Numbered from the stretch's first letter, positions 46,431-57,054 are shown. The stretch is DNA of 64,000 bases from Buxus sempervirens (GCA_947561395.2 OX387193.1:16368001-16432000); one strand, 5' to 3'. Notes: generated by a model not told the origin, from the sequence alone. Numbers and translations: made by a program.

Positions 46431-49103
46431 CTAGAAATGTTGTTGAAGCCTGTCTACGAATTCTTTAGGCATCAGTTTGATCTCAAATTTCTGGAGAGTA
46501 TCAAGCTTGACTTCATCCGGAACCTTCCTCAATTTAGGGCAACTAGAAATTAACAAATGCCTGAGTCTTGGCATTGCTCCCTCCTCTACTCTCCACTCCT
46601 CTAGCTCTTCCAAATAATGAAGCTGTAGAACTTGGAGTTGAGGAAATCCATTTGTATAGGAAACCATTTTCTTTCCCTTGTATGACTTGTATCCTAGCTT
46701 GAGGACCCTTAGGTTTAACAGCATCTGTAATATCTCCATTGGGTCTTGCTCCAACTGAGAGTTATACAAGCTCAGGTGGGTGAGCTTTGGTGGGAATCCA
46801 TAATGATCTGGTAACAGCTCTATCTTTCCATTGAAAAACAGCTTGGTAAGATGACAACAGCCAGAAAGTGGTTCCAGAGTTGGATATGTATTCATTGTCT
46901 TCAATGACAAGGATCTAAGTGTCGGTAATTCAGCAATGGAATTCCAGAATGCCATTCCATGAAATCTTGATATTTCATTTGGTTCTCTTTTTTTCTTCTT
47001 TTCATAAACATCCAGTTCCCGAAGATTCATTAAGTTCACCAATTCATTTTCCATCCAGGTATCAATGTCTACAGAAGCTAGTGTCTGAAGATCAGTCAGG
47101 GTGTCAATTCGCAGTTTCCCACCAACATCTCCATGCAGATGCCTTAACTGTTTCATCTTCCATATCACGTTAGGTAGTCTGCAGTCACCTCTTAGTTCAA
47201 GTGTCTGCAGGTTTCGCAAATTTCCTATGGATAGTGGAAGCATTTTTATATTGGTGCGTCTCAAACCCAAATACCTTAAATGAACCAGTTTTCCTATTGT
47301 GTCAAGAGAGCTCATCTTTCTTGTGGTTGAATGATCAAACTCAAATTTAATGTTCTCGAGATCTAGCACCCTGAGTAACTTGAATTTGTGAATAAATTCT
47401 ACTTGTTCTATTTTGAGGATTTCACGATCTGGGTTAAAGAACAGAAGTGAACGTAAACGATCATTGGAATGTTCAAAGGAAGCATACCTCCTAATCTGTG
47501 AATGGATGGCGCATCTTCGTGATTTAGATGATAAGGAGGAGATATCCTTTAAAGTCCCATATATATTCATAAAATTCTCTTCCCTGGCTTTTTTGTGAGA
47601 TAAAACTCGCAAAAGATCATGGACAGAACATGCTTCAACCCTCCCCACTCCCCAACTTCTTTCTGCTACTTGAATCATGCTTCTGTTGATCAATTCATTC
47701 AGGTAGTCTCCAGCCACATCCTCCATTGCTTCTTCTCCCTCACTTATGAACCCTTCGGCCACCCACAATCGGATCAGCTTCTCAGTGGGGATCACATAAT
47801 CTTCAGGAAAGAGGCCTACATAGAGAAAGCATGACTTCAACTGATAGGATAGTTCATTGTAACTTGAAGTTAATATGTTGGAGATCCTGCTTTCATATGT
47901 CATTAAGTGTGAACCAAAGTTGTTAAGAACTCTTTCCCATTCCTCCTGTGGCTTCCTCCATAGTAGACCTCCAAGCATAACAATAGCCAGTGGTAAGCCA
48001 CCACATTTTGTCACAAGCCGTTTTCCTAGCAGCTCCAAATCTGCAGGATAACTACTTGTACCAGCCTCTTCAGGAAATACTTTCTTACAAAACAGTTTCC
48101 AACCCTCCTTTTCACTTAAAAATGGTATCTCATACAGTAGATTTCTTTCACCTACAAGCATGGCAACATTCTTGTTGCGAGTTGTGATAATGACCCTGCT
48201 TCCATTGCATCTATCAGGCAAGGCTCTCATCAAATTTTCCAGTGGTTCTGCATCCCATATGTCATCAATTACAACCAAATATTTCTTTCCTTCCAACACC
48301 TTAAGAAGTTCTGTTTCTAACTCTTCCTCTGTCAAACTGCCTAACATCTCCAAATTCTCTTTTGTGGGCATCCTAAAAGAATTTATAACTCTCTTCAATA
48401 CATCTCTGGGGTTGTACTCTTGTGAGACATAGAGCCAAGCATGGCAATTAAAATGCAAAGTAACATCACTATGATTGTAAACTTTCTGAGCAAGAGTAGT
48501 CTTACCTATTCCCCCCATTCCGACAATCGAAATCACACAAAGCTGTGGCTCCTCTTCGAGCAGTTGTGCCACCAAAATGTTTGTATCGTACTCCAAGCCG
48601 ACGGTAGGCTCTTTGGCCACATACGAACGAGATCGACTCAGCAATCTTGAACTTGAACTTGCATTTGCTCTTATCATCCCTTCTGTTACATTAACATGTT
48701 TGATGCCATAGGTAGAGAGTTTCTCAGAAATGCTGTGAATTCTTTTCTTGATCTTGTCAATCTCTTTGGAAAAATTATGTAGATTTATCCATTCCATGAA
48801 GACTGAAAAGTACCTCTCAATAGAGCCGGTGAATCCACTTCTCCTTTCCCTTGCTGATTTGAGAATGAAACTGTCGATCAGATCTTCGACATCATAAGCT
48901 GTGTCCCTGATTTCGGACACCCAGTTTCGCACTGTGTAATCTGCATCTTGCCTTGCATCTGCATCCTTCAAGAAACATTTCATCCACTCTAGTTCATTTT
49001 TCATCCCCTTTATTTGATCATCCACATCAAGCAAGGCAATTGCTTCCTGTTTGAGCAATACACGAAGCCTTTCTAAGGCGAACGAAACGGCGCCACTCGC
49101 CAT
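46431..49103 (-). CDS. CC-NB-LRR disease resistance protein (RPP13/RPM1-like)
   Basis: Intracellular immune receptor; single exon of 890 residues, a usual CNL length. The Rx-type coiled coil (about 1-135) carries the EDVID variant YDVEDLID (70-77). NB-ARC motifs in order: P-loop GMGGIGKTT (195-203), kinase-2 YLVVIDDIW (275-283), GSRVIITTRN (301-310), CGGLPLAI (367-374), CFLYVGLFPEDY (425-436), and VHD at 494-496 in place of the usual MHD. About a dozen irregular leucine-rich repeats follow from about 560, including LRVLDLENIKF and LRYLGLRRTNIKMLP. No integrated decoy domain. All nucleotide-binding motifs are intact, so it is probably functional. The start at 49,103 (MASGAVSFALERL) matches the family. 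The subgroup assignment is by motif resemblance only. Confidence 0.95.
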   Translation of the reverse strand: MASGAVSFALERLRVLLKQEAIALLDVDDQIKGMKNELEWMKCFLKDADARQDADYTVRNWVSEIRDTAYDVEDLIDSFILKSARERRSGFTGSIERYFSVFMEWINLHNFSKEIDKIKKRIHSISEKLSTYGIKHVNVTEGMIRANASSSSRLLSRSRSYVAKEPTVGLEYDTNILVAQLLEEEPQLCVISIVGMGGIGKTTLAQKVYNHSDVTLHFNCHAWLYVSQEYNPRDVLKRVINSFRMPTKENLEMLGSLTEEELETELLKVLEGKKYLVVIDDIWDAEPLENLMRALPDRCNGSRVIITTRNKNVAMLVGERNLLYEIPFLSEKEGWKLFCKKVFPEEAGTSSYPADLELLGKRLVTKCGGLPLAIVMLGGLLWRKPQEEWERVLNNFGSHLMTYESRISNILTSSYNELSYQLKSCFLYVGLFPEDYVIPTEKLIRLWVAEGFISEGEEAMEDVAGDYLNELINRSMIQVAERSWGVGRVEACSVHDLLRVLSHKKAREENFMNIYGTLKDISSLSSKSRRCAIHSQIRRYASFEHSNDRLRSLLFFNPDREILKIEQVEFIHKFKLLRVLDLENIKFEFDHSTTRKMSSLDTIGKLVHLRYLGLRRTNIKMLPLSIGNLRNLQTLELRGDCRLPNVIWKMKQLRHLHGDVGGKLRIDTLTDLQTLASVDIDTWMENELVNLMNLRELDVYEKKKKREPNEISRFHGMAFWNSIAELPTLRSLSLKTMNTYPTLEPLSGCCHLTKLFFNGKIELLPDHYGFPPKLTHLSLYNSQLEQDPMEILQMLLNLRVLKLGYKSYKGKKMVSYTNGFPQLQVLQLHYLEELEEWRVEEGAMPRLRHLLISSCPKLRKVPDEVKLDTLQKFEIKLMPKEFVDRLQQHF

Positions 49104-49997
49104 CTTGGGCTAAATTCTGTAACAAGAAAGAACAGTTATGTGATCTCTTACTTCAACTTCTGATCACTGTAAGATAGCCTTCTCTTGCAATTCATACTGC
49201 ACTAAGAAGCTGAAAAAATCTGGGGTTGCATAGAAACAAACAGTATGGATCTACTCTGATGTTTTGAGAGTTGTGGAGATTAGCAGAGATCTGTTTATCA
49301 AGCTTTTACCAATCCAAAAAACAGTATAATTTAACAAAAATGAAGTTTCCATGTATCTTACATAAACATCTGTGTTTAGTCAACCGATTAAATTATTGAA
49401 AAGAAAATCCATGCCCACATGTCTGAAGATCACTACAAGTGGCTGATCAATCATGGAGGAGTTTGGTGTTGACCAGTGAAATTCGGTCCCAGTTTAAATC
49501 AGTTTTTGGAAAGCAAACTAGTTGGCCGACAGGTTTAGTCAGTCGAATCATCTATCTGATTGAACTGGGTCGAAGTCGAACCAGCCAAACCTCACATTGA
49601 TTTAATTTCTTCCTACTATTAACCCAATATAAACCGGATCAAGATGTTACAAACTGGCTAAACAGCTCAAACTGATTTCATTTAATTTTTTATTTTTTAA
49701 TTAATTGAATATGTTTTCTATGTCTTTCAATTGCCTTGGCTTGAGTCGCCAGTTCGAATGGCTTAAACCGGACCATCTTCCTCACCATATGACCTGGTTT
49801 TTAAAACATTGCTCTCAAAAAATCTCAGTCGATGATAGCAATCTTTTTCTTTTTGTCTCGTTCGATAGCCGGCAATTTGGGTGCGTTGCATCTTCCCACA
49901 CTAAAAAGAGAGATCCCTCTTGTAAGATTCTGATGGGAGGTTTTGAATTGCGGGGCCAATAATTTGTTAAGATGTTACTCTACTCTTTTTCATTGTA
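49104..49997. other. Upstream region of the NLR gene
   Basis: Promoter and leader of the minus-strand NLR gene, followed by a low-complexity stretch (49,480-49,680) rich in AACCGG/CAGTTT-type phrases, probably an old repeat. No gene seen. Confidence 0.4.
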
Positions 49998-50339
49998 GGG
50001 AAAATTGGTTTTTAGTAATACTTTTTCAAAATAATTCAGATTCAGTCAATCAATTCTTAAAAATTGAGAATTAATGATACTTTTTTAACACAATTGGATA
50101 TCAGTATCATTTTTCTTCCAAAAATACCCTCAAAAGACTTGCAAACCTCACTTCTACCTAAATGAATGAAAATGTTTTCAATGTCTTTTAAGGGCATTGT
50201 TGGAAGAAAGTTTTATGAACAGTAAAACGATACTGATTCTCAATTATGTTAAAAAAGTATCACTAATTCCTAATTTTTGAGAATTGACCGACTGAATATA
50301 AATTATTTTGAAAAAGTTGTACTAAAAACCAATTTCCCC
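49998..50339. mobile_element. MITE with long terminal inverted repeats, 342 bp
   Basis: Left end GGGAAAATTGGTTTTTAGTA and right end pair as reverse complements over roughly 110 bases with a modest number of differences, and continue imperfectly toward the middle. No coding capacity. Target copies not certain (CATT-like sequence on both sides), so the superfamily is open. Confidence 0.8.
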
Positions 50340-50382
50340 TTCATTTTAAGTTTGGTCAATGCCGGATTTGGCAAACTCTAAC

Positions 50383-50582
50383 TAGGGCTAGCAATGGGTC
50401 GGATATATATCCGAATTCGATCCGAATCCGATCCAAAATTGACGAATTCAAATATAGGATTTAGATCCGTGGTTCAAATACGGATCTGAAATCTAAAATC
50501 CGAAAAAATTTGGATTCAAATACGAATATACATATATCCGATCCAAATAGGATCCGACCGAAATCATATATATATATATATC
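50383..50582. mobile_element. hAT-like MITE, copy 1, truncated
   Basis: Starts TAGGGCTAGCAATGGGTCGG and runs through repeated 'atccgaattcgatccgaat' type phrases. It matches copy 2 but lacks the right inverted repeat and ends in a short AT run. Confidence 0.65.
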
Positions 50583-50937
50583 CTATGCATAAACCCAGAG
50601 CAGACATTGGTTAGACTGTAGACCATTTATAAACCATAGTTGAACCATCATAACTAAAACCAAAACCTTTAGACAACGATTTGCCCTAAATCTAAACTCT
50701 CTCTCCTCTTTGTCGTTGCCGCCCTCCGGCATTGGTACCTGCAAACCCACTTAAAGAACCAATTCGAAAACCCCCTATTTTGAAACCTTTTTTGCTCTGA
50801 AATTCCATTGTCCAGAACAGGCCGGTCGTTCTAAGTTCCGAGGTACGGTTTTCTTTGTCATTCGCTCAATATCCACTATTGCATGGTGCTTCAAATTCAA
50901 AGTTCAAACCCATTTCTCATTTAAATCCCTCTTTGAG
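50583..50937. other. Spacer between two hAT-like MITE copies
   Basis: Contains CT-rich and 'accctaaa'-like sequence but no recognisable gene or repeat. Confidence 0.35.
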
Positions 50938-51129
50938 TAGGGGTGGCAATGTGTCAGATATATATCTGAATTCGATCCGAATCCGAATCCAATTCGAAAT
51001 TGACGAATTCAAATATATGATTTAGATCTGTGGTTCGAATACGGATTTGAAATCTAAGATCCGAAAAAATTCGGATTCAAATACAAATATACATATATTT
51101 GATCCATATTCGACCGATTGCCACCCCTA
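50938..51129. mobile_element. hAT-like MITE, copy 2
   Basis: 192 bases between inverted ends TAGGGGTGGCAAT and ATTGCCACCCCTA, typical of hAT-derived MITEs. No 8-bp target copy is evident. It is closely related to the copy at 50,383, about 550 bases away in the same orientation. Confidence 0.75.
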
Positions 51130-51550
51130 ACTCTAACCCACCCCTATCGGGTTGGTAAGAGGGTAGGTTGGGTTGACCCGATTGTGCTATAAGATGCTAG
51201 GAAAAAAAATCAAAAATTTATTTTTTATTTTTAAATAGAATATATGAAGTCAATAATATATTAATTCATAAAATATATATTTTTATATAAGATATATATA
51301 AAAAATAATATTTTAAAGGGGAATTTATATTTGCACCTATTGAAATTCGAAAAAGGACATTAATACTCCTTAGTTGTAGAAGAAATATGCAAGTAGCACC
51401 CCTGTCACTAACTAGAATCTCAATAGCATTAAAATTTGATCTAAGATGACCAAAATATCCTCACTTAGACACATTCCATGTCATAGTACTTTTCAATTCT
51501 TCTTTCTCAATGTTTTGCTGCACACAAAATAGTAATATTTCACCTTACAT
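51130..51550. other. AT-rich spacer, nothing recognised
   Basis: Includes A/T runs at 51,205-51,315. No coding or inverted-repeat signal noticed. Confidence 0.35.
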
Positions 51551-52012
51551 GGTACACTTAAAAATTTCGAGTCGGACTTGGTGGCTCCGCCCCAAACCCC
51601 TAATTGGCCATTCATGGCCTACCCAATGAACCTCCTGGGACAGGGCCTTCACATAAGGTAGTGGAGGGCAGAAGGAAGGTCTTATAGTCAAGGCCCAGTG
51701 GATATTGGATAATGGTGAAATAACACCTGGATTTCAGGACTTGTTGACATATTTTTATTATAGTAAAAATGGGAGCCTTGAGATCTGATATGTATGTAGG
51801 AAATCCCACCTCTAAAATGATAAACATACCTTTTCTCAAGAACGAATGGTAATATATTCTATTTATGTGTAGCTTCTGCTATAAATCGCTAGAGCTGTGA
51901 GCTTCTTAGGGAGGCTACAACCATTTTCCAGCACTCCTTTATATCGCTCTTCTGTACTGTTTAATAAAATTCAACTTTTATTGATAAAGATAAAAAAAAA
52001 ATGAGAAAAACA
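51551..52012 (+). mobile_element. Retroposon 3' end with poly-A tail (candidate)
   Basis: Sequence with no frame ending TTTAATAAAATTC... and then GATAAAGATA followed by an A run near 51,993-52,002. This resembles the 3' end of a LINE or a processed transcript. A LINE remnant of the same strand lies downstream (52,520), but I cannot link the two. Confidence 0.35.
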
Positions 52013-52059
52013 AAATTCCTTTATGTCGCTCTAATACCATGTTAAACAACTAGCGCATA

Positions 52060-52465
52060 ACAATTGTTTAACATGGTATCAGAGTAGGAGGTCTTGTGTT
52101 TAGCTTCTAGGATGAATTTGCCTTGGCATTTATTTGTATCCAAAGTATGAATTCCCTATGTTTATCCTCCCCATATTTGTTCCCATGCAAAGTCACATGC
52201 ATGGGAGCATCCAGATACCATATTTGGCCCAGATATATATAATTGCGCGTTCACCTATTAGCTTAAGCTTGTAAGAGTAATGATTGTTCAACGTGGTATC
52301 AAGGTGGGAAGTCTTCTGTTCAACTTCTGAGGGCGAGTTGCCTTAGCATTTATATGTATCCAAGGTTTATGTGCCTTATGTTTGTCATCCCCATATATGC
52401 TCTTATACGAAGTCGCACATGCGAGGGAGTGTTGAGATATTATATCCTGTAGTTAGACTTTCACC
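52060..52465 (+). repeat. Tandemly duplicated tRNA-Met-like (SINE-like) repeat
   Basis: Two related units, about 52,066-52,262 and 52,283-52,465. Both start with TTTAACATGGTATCAGAG-like sequence (second: GTTCAACGTGGTATCAAGG) and share GCCTTAGCATTTAT, TGTATCCAAGGTAT and GTCACATGCATG-type phrases. GGTATCAGAG recalls the primer-site part of initiator-Met tRNA, common in plant SINEs and LTR tails. Confidence 0.5.
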
Positions 52466-52519
52466 TCTCACCTTAAGCTTTTAAATGCAAAGGTTGTTTA
52501 ACACATTGGGTCGATTAGC

Positions 52520-53000
52520 AGATGAAGAAAAAACTCACCTTCAAGTTATTTGATGTTAGTAATCTTTTCAGGTTACCTGTGAGGATGCGTCATGGTCCTC
52601 GAAATGGGTGCTGGATTAGCCATGATACAGGCCTGCATTCATTATCTATTTGTAAAGCTGTAAACCTACCCATAGAAGGGAGGCCTTATGGCTCTGGACC
52701 TAGAAGGATGTGAATGGTGTGGGACATTTTCAAGTATGGTCAGAAAACCATGAACATTTATTTGTTGATTGTGAATATAGCTCCAAGTTATGGGGTACTA
52801 TCCTTCGAAATTGTTTTTTGTGCCTTTAAAAACAAATTTTGGAATGATATTATCCTTTGTGCGGCAAACAAGCAATTGGGTATGTCCTTCAAGTAGGTTC
52901 TTGGTAAGATTGTCCTTGGCACAACTGTTTGTCATGTGTGGAGAGAAAGAAACAGGCAAGTGTTCAAGAATGCTCAATCTACCAAAAAATGAAGTAAAGC
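52520..53000 (+). mobile_element. LINE remnant, zf-RVT C-terminal part of ORF2
   Basis: Scattered frames give the conserved end of plant LINE ORF2: CEWCG then ENHEHLFVDCEYSSKLWG (zinc-binding reverse-transcriptase-associated domain) and VCHVWRERNRQVF near 52,930. The parts lie in different frames with stops between them, so it is an old fragment. Confidence 0.7.
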
Positions 53001-53676
53001 ATTGCTACTGATAAGGTTGAAGAAACAAGCAAATGTTCAAGACTGCTCATCTACCAAAAATTGAAGTAAAGCATTGCTACTAATAAGGTTGAAGATTGTA
53101 CATATTTTGTTAAACTTACAATATTAACCTTATCTTTCAAAAAACAATATCAATAATGGTGGCAGTGATGGTGGTATCACTACTGAAAATTCTAGTGGCT
53201 ATAATGATGAACATAGTGTTGTTATGCAGTTATGGTGTAAAAATTGTATAATACCATCAAAGATATTCGCATCAGTGGTATCACCATAAGAAATGGTCAT
53301 GATCCTATTAATGTTGTGAGCATAGTTACAAATATTATTAATTGCTTTGACCAAACAATATAAAGAGAAAATTTCAGTAGTGTTGTCTTATTTGATCTTC
53401 AAATTCTGGAAGATGACATCCAAAATATCAAACTATTTCTGAAAAATGAAACGCAGTGATACATATATTTTCACATTTGAAATAAACAATTAGCAAAATA
53501 TATTTCCTATTGAATATATTTTCTACATCTTATTTTTTATCCAACTAATCCATTGCCCACTCTTCTTTTGAGTAATGTAGACAAGTTCATTATGACAAAT
53601 CAGTTCATTTTGGATTCAAATTTTCAAAAGTTTTAAGGAGTATCCTACACAGAAAAAGAACCAGTCTTTGTTTTCC
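53001..53676. other. Spacer downstream of the PPR gene
   Basis: Contains a short duplication: a segment with CAAGTGTTCAAGAATGCTCA..CTACCAAAAA..GAAGTAAAGCATTGC at about 52,955-53,005 is repeated at about 53,030-53,078. The rest is AT-rich; the last part is probably the PPR gene 3' end. Confidence 0.45.
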
Positions 53677-54987
53677 TTACCAGTAATCCCCACAAGAACA
53701 TTTTCCATCCCTGAAATGATGAAATCTCTTGTTGTCTCTTACAATGAGTTCTCGCTCGACTATCTTTGAAAGGATTTTTATGAAATTGTGGCAATCCCCG
53801 CAAATCCTTAAGTTCTTGATAATCCTTAGAGTGGTCCCAGGTGGTGTACTGATAAGCCCATAAGCAATGGCCAACCGCTCGCTGTGGTAAAGCAGGGCAT
53901 TCTCTTTTGCTTCCTGATCAATGTCATGAAGAACATACCTTGTATCCGGAACATAGCCAGCTTCTTTCACTTCCTGACTCAAAGACCTTAGTTTTTCATA
54001 AGCTTTGCTCTTCTCATGGCTCAAACTCGTCTGGTTTGGAGTCAACTTGTTCTTTAATCTCTTTTTATCACTCAAATTCAATCTTGAAGGTGACCTGAGG
54101 TGACCAACCCCTATCAACCTCTCTTTTGGTCTAGTAATTGAATACTTCCCTAGCATCTCACATACAATAGGACTCGGTTCCATTGGCATCCTGGCAACAA
54201 ATTCCTTGGCCTCATTGACCTTTCCTGATCTTCCAAGAAGATCAACAATGCTAACATAATGCTCCTCAGAAGGAGCAATTCCATAACATTTACTCATTGA
54301 CTCAAAATGTGCTAATCCTTGCTCCACTGCCCCAAGGCTTCCACAAGCCTTTAAAACTCCCATGAAAGTATACCCGTCTGGTCTAACTCCATCAGTTTTC
54401 ATCTGGGTAAAGATACCAAGTGCTTCTTCTCCCTCACCATTTTCCACCAAACCCATGAGAATCCTATTCCAAGAATCCAAATTCCTTTCTGGCATTTCTT
54501 CGAATACTCTGTGGGCAATTGTTGTATTACCCAAATCACAATACATCTCCACCAATTTGTTGAAGACCACAACTCCATGGCTGGATGGAGATCTCAATAC
54601 ATAATCATGCACCCTTTCCCCAGCTCCCAACATCTTCAAATCCGCACAAGCTTGCAGCAGTTCAACAAGGCTTTTTGAGTCAACAGTGGTCCCTTCTCTA
54701 TGCAGGAGTTCAAGAGCTTCTTCCACTCTCCTTTCTTTGCATAAGCTATTAAAATCTGAACTCGTTCGATTCCCTTCCTTTGCAAAGGCAAGTTCTCTAT
54801 CAGAGACGCTTGAACAAGTAATGGAACCTCTGTTCTTTATCTTCCAGGAAACTGGTCCTCCAAAACCATCAGAGAAACCAATTGATCTTATTTTGGTTTG
54901 TAAGTTCCAGGTTCCTAGCTTTGACACTGAAGAGAAATTCACAAAACCAGCCGTTGTAGCCCCACGAGCCATTATAGATGAAATCAT
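53677..54987 (-). CDS. DYW-class PPR protein, short form (MEF8/DYW2-like), organelle RNA editing
   Basis: Single-exon gene of 436 residues. The N-terminus is Ser/Arg-rich and suits an organelle transit peptide. A few P/L/S-type PPR repeats follow (about 105-280), for example VVFNKLVEMYCDLGNTTIAH, DSWNRILMGLVENGEGEEAL and HYVSIVDLLGRSGKVNEA. The C-terminal DYW deaminase-like domain keeps all key residues: HSE (368-370), CGDCH (zinc Cys396/Cys399), CSC (430, 432) and the final DYW. Few PPR repeats next to a complete DYW domain is the pattern of MEF8, DYW2 and relatives, which edit C to U or supply the DYW domain to other PPR proteins. Residues after about 280 are Lys/Arg-rich rather than a standard E domain. 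It looks intact. Confidence 0.92.
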   Translation of the reverse strand: MISSIMARGATTAGFVNFSSVSKLGTWNLQTKIRSIGFSDGFGGPVSWKIKNRGSITCSSVSDRELAFAKEGNRTSSDFNSLCKERRVEEALELLHREGTTVDSKSLVELLQACADLKMLGAGERVHDYVLRSPSSHGVVVFNKLVEMYCDLGNTTIAHRVFEEMPERNLDSWNRILMGLVENGEGEEALGIFTQMKTDGVRPDGYTFMGVLKACGSLGAVEQGLAHFESMSKCYGIAPSEEHYVSIVDLLGRSGKVNEAKEFVARMPMEPSPIVCEMLGKYSITRPKERLIGVGHLRSPSRLNLSDKKRLKNKLTPNQTSLSHEKSKAYEKLRSLSQEVKEAGYVPDTRYVLHDIDQEAKENALLYHSERLAIAYGLISTPPGTTLRIIKNLRICGDCHNFIKILSKIVERELIVRDNKRFHHFRDGKCSCGDYW

Positions 54988-55270
54988 GGAAGACTCTTAC
55001 GATATGAATGCCCCCGCAGCCCTGCTTTTATTTATTTGTTTTATTTGAGAAAGATCTTATCAGTGAGGTTCACCTGAGAAAAATATCAGATTTTAGAGGC
55101 TGCTCAGTAACCTTTTAAAGAGAAGAGGGGGGAATATTCTCTCTAGATTCTGGCCCCCCTTTTCTTTTTCCAAGCATTACCCTCCCCAAACAAAACAATC
55201 CCACACTATTGTAACTACCTTGGCTATTTATCAAAGTGGGCCCACATTTTCTACGCGTGCAGCCCCCTAG
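54988..55270. other. PPR upstream region and Helitron-like 3' tip
   Basis: Promoter side of the PPR gene. The end, ACGCGTGCAGCCCCCTAG (to 55,270, followed by T), looks like a Helitron 3' terminus similar to the one near 19,395. The matching 5' end was not found. Confidence 0.35.
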
Positions 55271-55427
55271 TATTATATAAAGCTGAGCGATTTCTCCCTA
55301 ACATTCTATACCGAAAGTATCCTCAAATACTTTTTCAAATTAATTTCTAACACCGAAATTTTAGTTTTTGGGCCGTAGCGATGTGTTTCGCCAGGGGAAA
55401 TCAACGATTTGTTTCAAAAAGCCGACA

Positions 55428-55453
55428 AAACCCAGCGAAATTTCGCTGGGTTT
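55428..55453. repeat. Perfect 26-bp palindrome
   Basis: AAACCCAGCGAAA is followed immediately by its exact reverse complement. Likely part of the decayed inverted-repeat element around it. Confidence 0.9.
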
Positions 55454-55584
55454 CAAAGGTTTTTTTTTTTTTACCGAAACATGACCCATCCTCATCTTGA
55501 CCTATGCACGATGGTGCAAGTTCTCAAGCAAACCTAATCATCTTTTAGTTCCAGCCTCTACGCATTTCTCCTCCTCTCTTTCAT

Positions 55585-55795
55585 CATCTTCTCCTTCGAA
55601 CTGTCATCGAGAACGGACCCTTATACGTCACTGCCTTCATCAATCGGGACCCCTCTGTTAAGGCGTTGCTCTCTCGCCTCGATCTCATTGGGAAGAACAT
55701 TCGATCGCAGGAGGGTCTTGGGTCTGCTCTTGGCGTGAATCGCCGACGGCATCTTCATTTTACCCGCGTTGAAACCCTAGAGTCTAGACGACGAT
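55585..55795 (+). pseudogene. Possible captured host coding fragment
   Basis: An open stretch without a start codon, reading ENGPLYVTAFINRDPSVK then LLSRLDLIGKNIRSQEGLGS. It is less AT-rich than its surroundings and begins and ends inside a MULE-like element, as expected for a Pack-MULE capture. I do not recognise the source gene. Confidence 0.35.
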
Positions 55796-56580
55796 TTCTT
55801 TTCCAGAGACGATGACACCGACTAGAGTTTGTTTGTACTCGATCGTCATACCCCAATCAACGGTAGGAAGAGAATGGGAGTGAGAAAAAAACAGACAGAT
55901 TACAATCAACGGTGGGAAGAGAATGGGAGTGAGAAAGAAACAGACAGCATAATCGATGATTCGATGAGCCTTTGAAGACTTTTTTATTTTCTTTTATTTG
56001 GTAATGATGAGTCCTTTAAGAATAAGACCATCGCTCAATTTCTTTGCAGCTTGTGGGAAAGACGGAAAGTAATGAAAGCCAAATGCTACACGGCTCACGC
56101 CTTAATCAAGTTCTACTAAAAAATTGATTTTTAGCAAAAATCATTAAAAATTTGGTTTCCTCGAAATTAAAAAAAAAAACCCATTTTTTAGCCAAACGGC
56201 ATTCAAACCGTTTTTCCTTCGTTTCGTCGATTTTTTTCCGGCATGCCGTTTTTTCCAAAGGACAGCACGCTTCTCGAAACCAAAACTCTAATTCTTGTTA
56301 ATAACTAACTGTGCTCTTTGTTTCTAATTTTCCGCTACATGCATAATGTGTCCATTCTCCTTATCATATATAAATGGAACACCAACCTCGGAAAGCGTGC
56401 CTAAAAATTATAGTTATCCTTCCTATAATGCCCTTATAATGTATTGCTAAAATTTATTAATATATGGTATATCAGTCTTCTCTATTTCAATGCATTTAAA
56501 CTTAAACAATTAAAAACAATTGCATCCTACTTTTCCAACCGTTCGTTTACATACATGCAGTATTGGACGTGCACCTCCAC

Positions 56581-57054
56581 TTATTTTTTAAGTGTCTTTT
56601 ATTTAAGAGAGAATTAGAAGACATAAAAAGTATATTGTTTTTTTAACCCTAATAAAATTCTTCAAAAGAATTGAAAATAATTAAAAAAATTGGTTATTAT
56701 TTCAGGTTTGTAAGGCCTATTTGAGAAAGAAAAAAAAAAAAAAAAGATGTTTGGGGACACGCCCTTGCTAAGGAATGAGAAAAAAATAAATAAATAAATA
56801 AATCTCATGCCAGCGTTTTTAATTGATCGGATATATAAAAGATGGAGTCTGGAGAGAGAGAAAAAAAACAGGTTGGATATATAAAAATGGCATTCAAAGT
56901 GACTTCTTTTGAGTGTTTAAGTAGGATTGGGAGTCCTACTTGTAGTTGTATTTGAATTTATGATCAGCGTTATATATTATAAACTCTCTTCTTCTATTCT
57001 CGTGATCTCTCTCATTCTAAGTTCGGAAGAGCAAGAGATTTGAAACGCGTAATA
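56581..57054. other. Spacer and upstream region of RING copy 1
   Basis: AT-rich with A runs (56,726-56,745) and (AAAT)n near 56,785. From about 56,899 (AAGTAGGATTGGGAGTCC) it is duplicated at 58,617, so this part is shared promoter/leader of the RING pair. Confidence 0.5.

Larger units (their letters stand above)
55271..56580. mobile_element. Degenerate Helitron with inserted MULE-like element
   Basis: 55,271-55,352 resembles the start of the mini-Helitron at 25,128 (CATTCTATACCGAAAGTATCC, TTTTCAAATTAATTTC). From about 55,353 (GAAATTTTAGTTTTTGG) to about 56,293 (reverse: GAGTTTTGGTTTCGAGAAG) lies a segment with imperfect inverted ends, as in Mutator-like elements, after which Helitron-like sequence resumes and ends near GTGCACCTCCACTT. 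Inside are the coding-like stretch at 55,585-55,795, a 50-bp tandem duplication at 55,851-55,950 and a perfect palindrome at 55,428-55,453. Borders are approximate. Confidence 0.45.

Noticed and set aside
47101-48650. Several open frames on the plus strand across the NLR gene
   Set aside because: They are antisense shadows of the long minus-strand NLR coding sequence.
49705-49962. 85-codon plus-strand frame upstream of the NLR gene
   Set aside because: No domain and within low-complexity repeat-like sequence; likely chance.
52060-52300. Two GGTATCAGAG-like sites considered as LTR primer sites
   Set aside because: No TG..CA LTR or element body next to them; a SINE-like duplicated repeat fits better.
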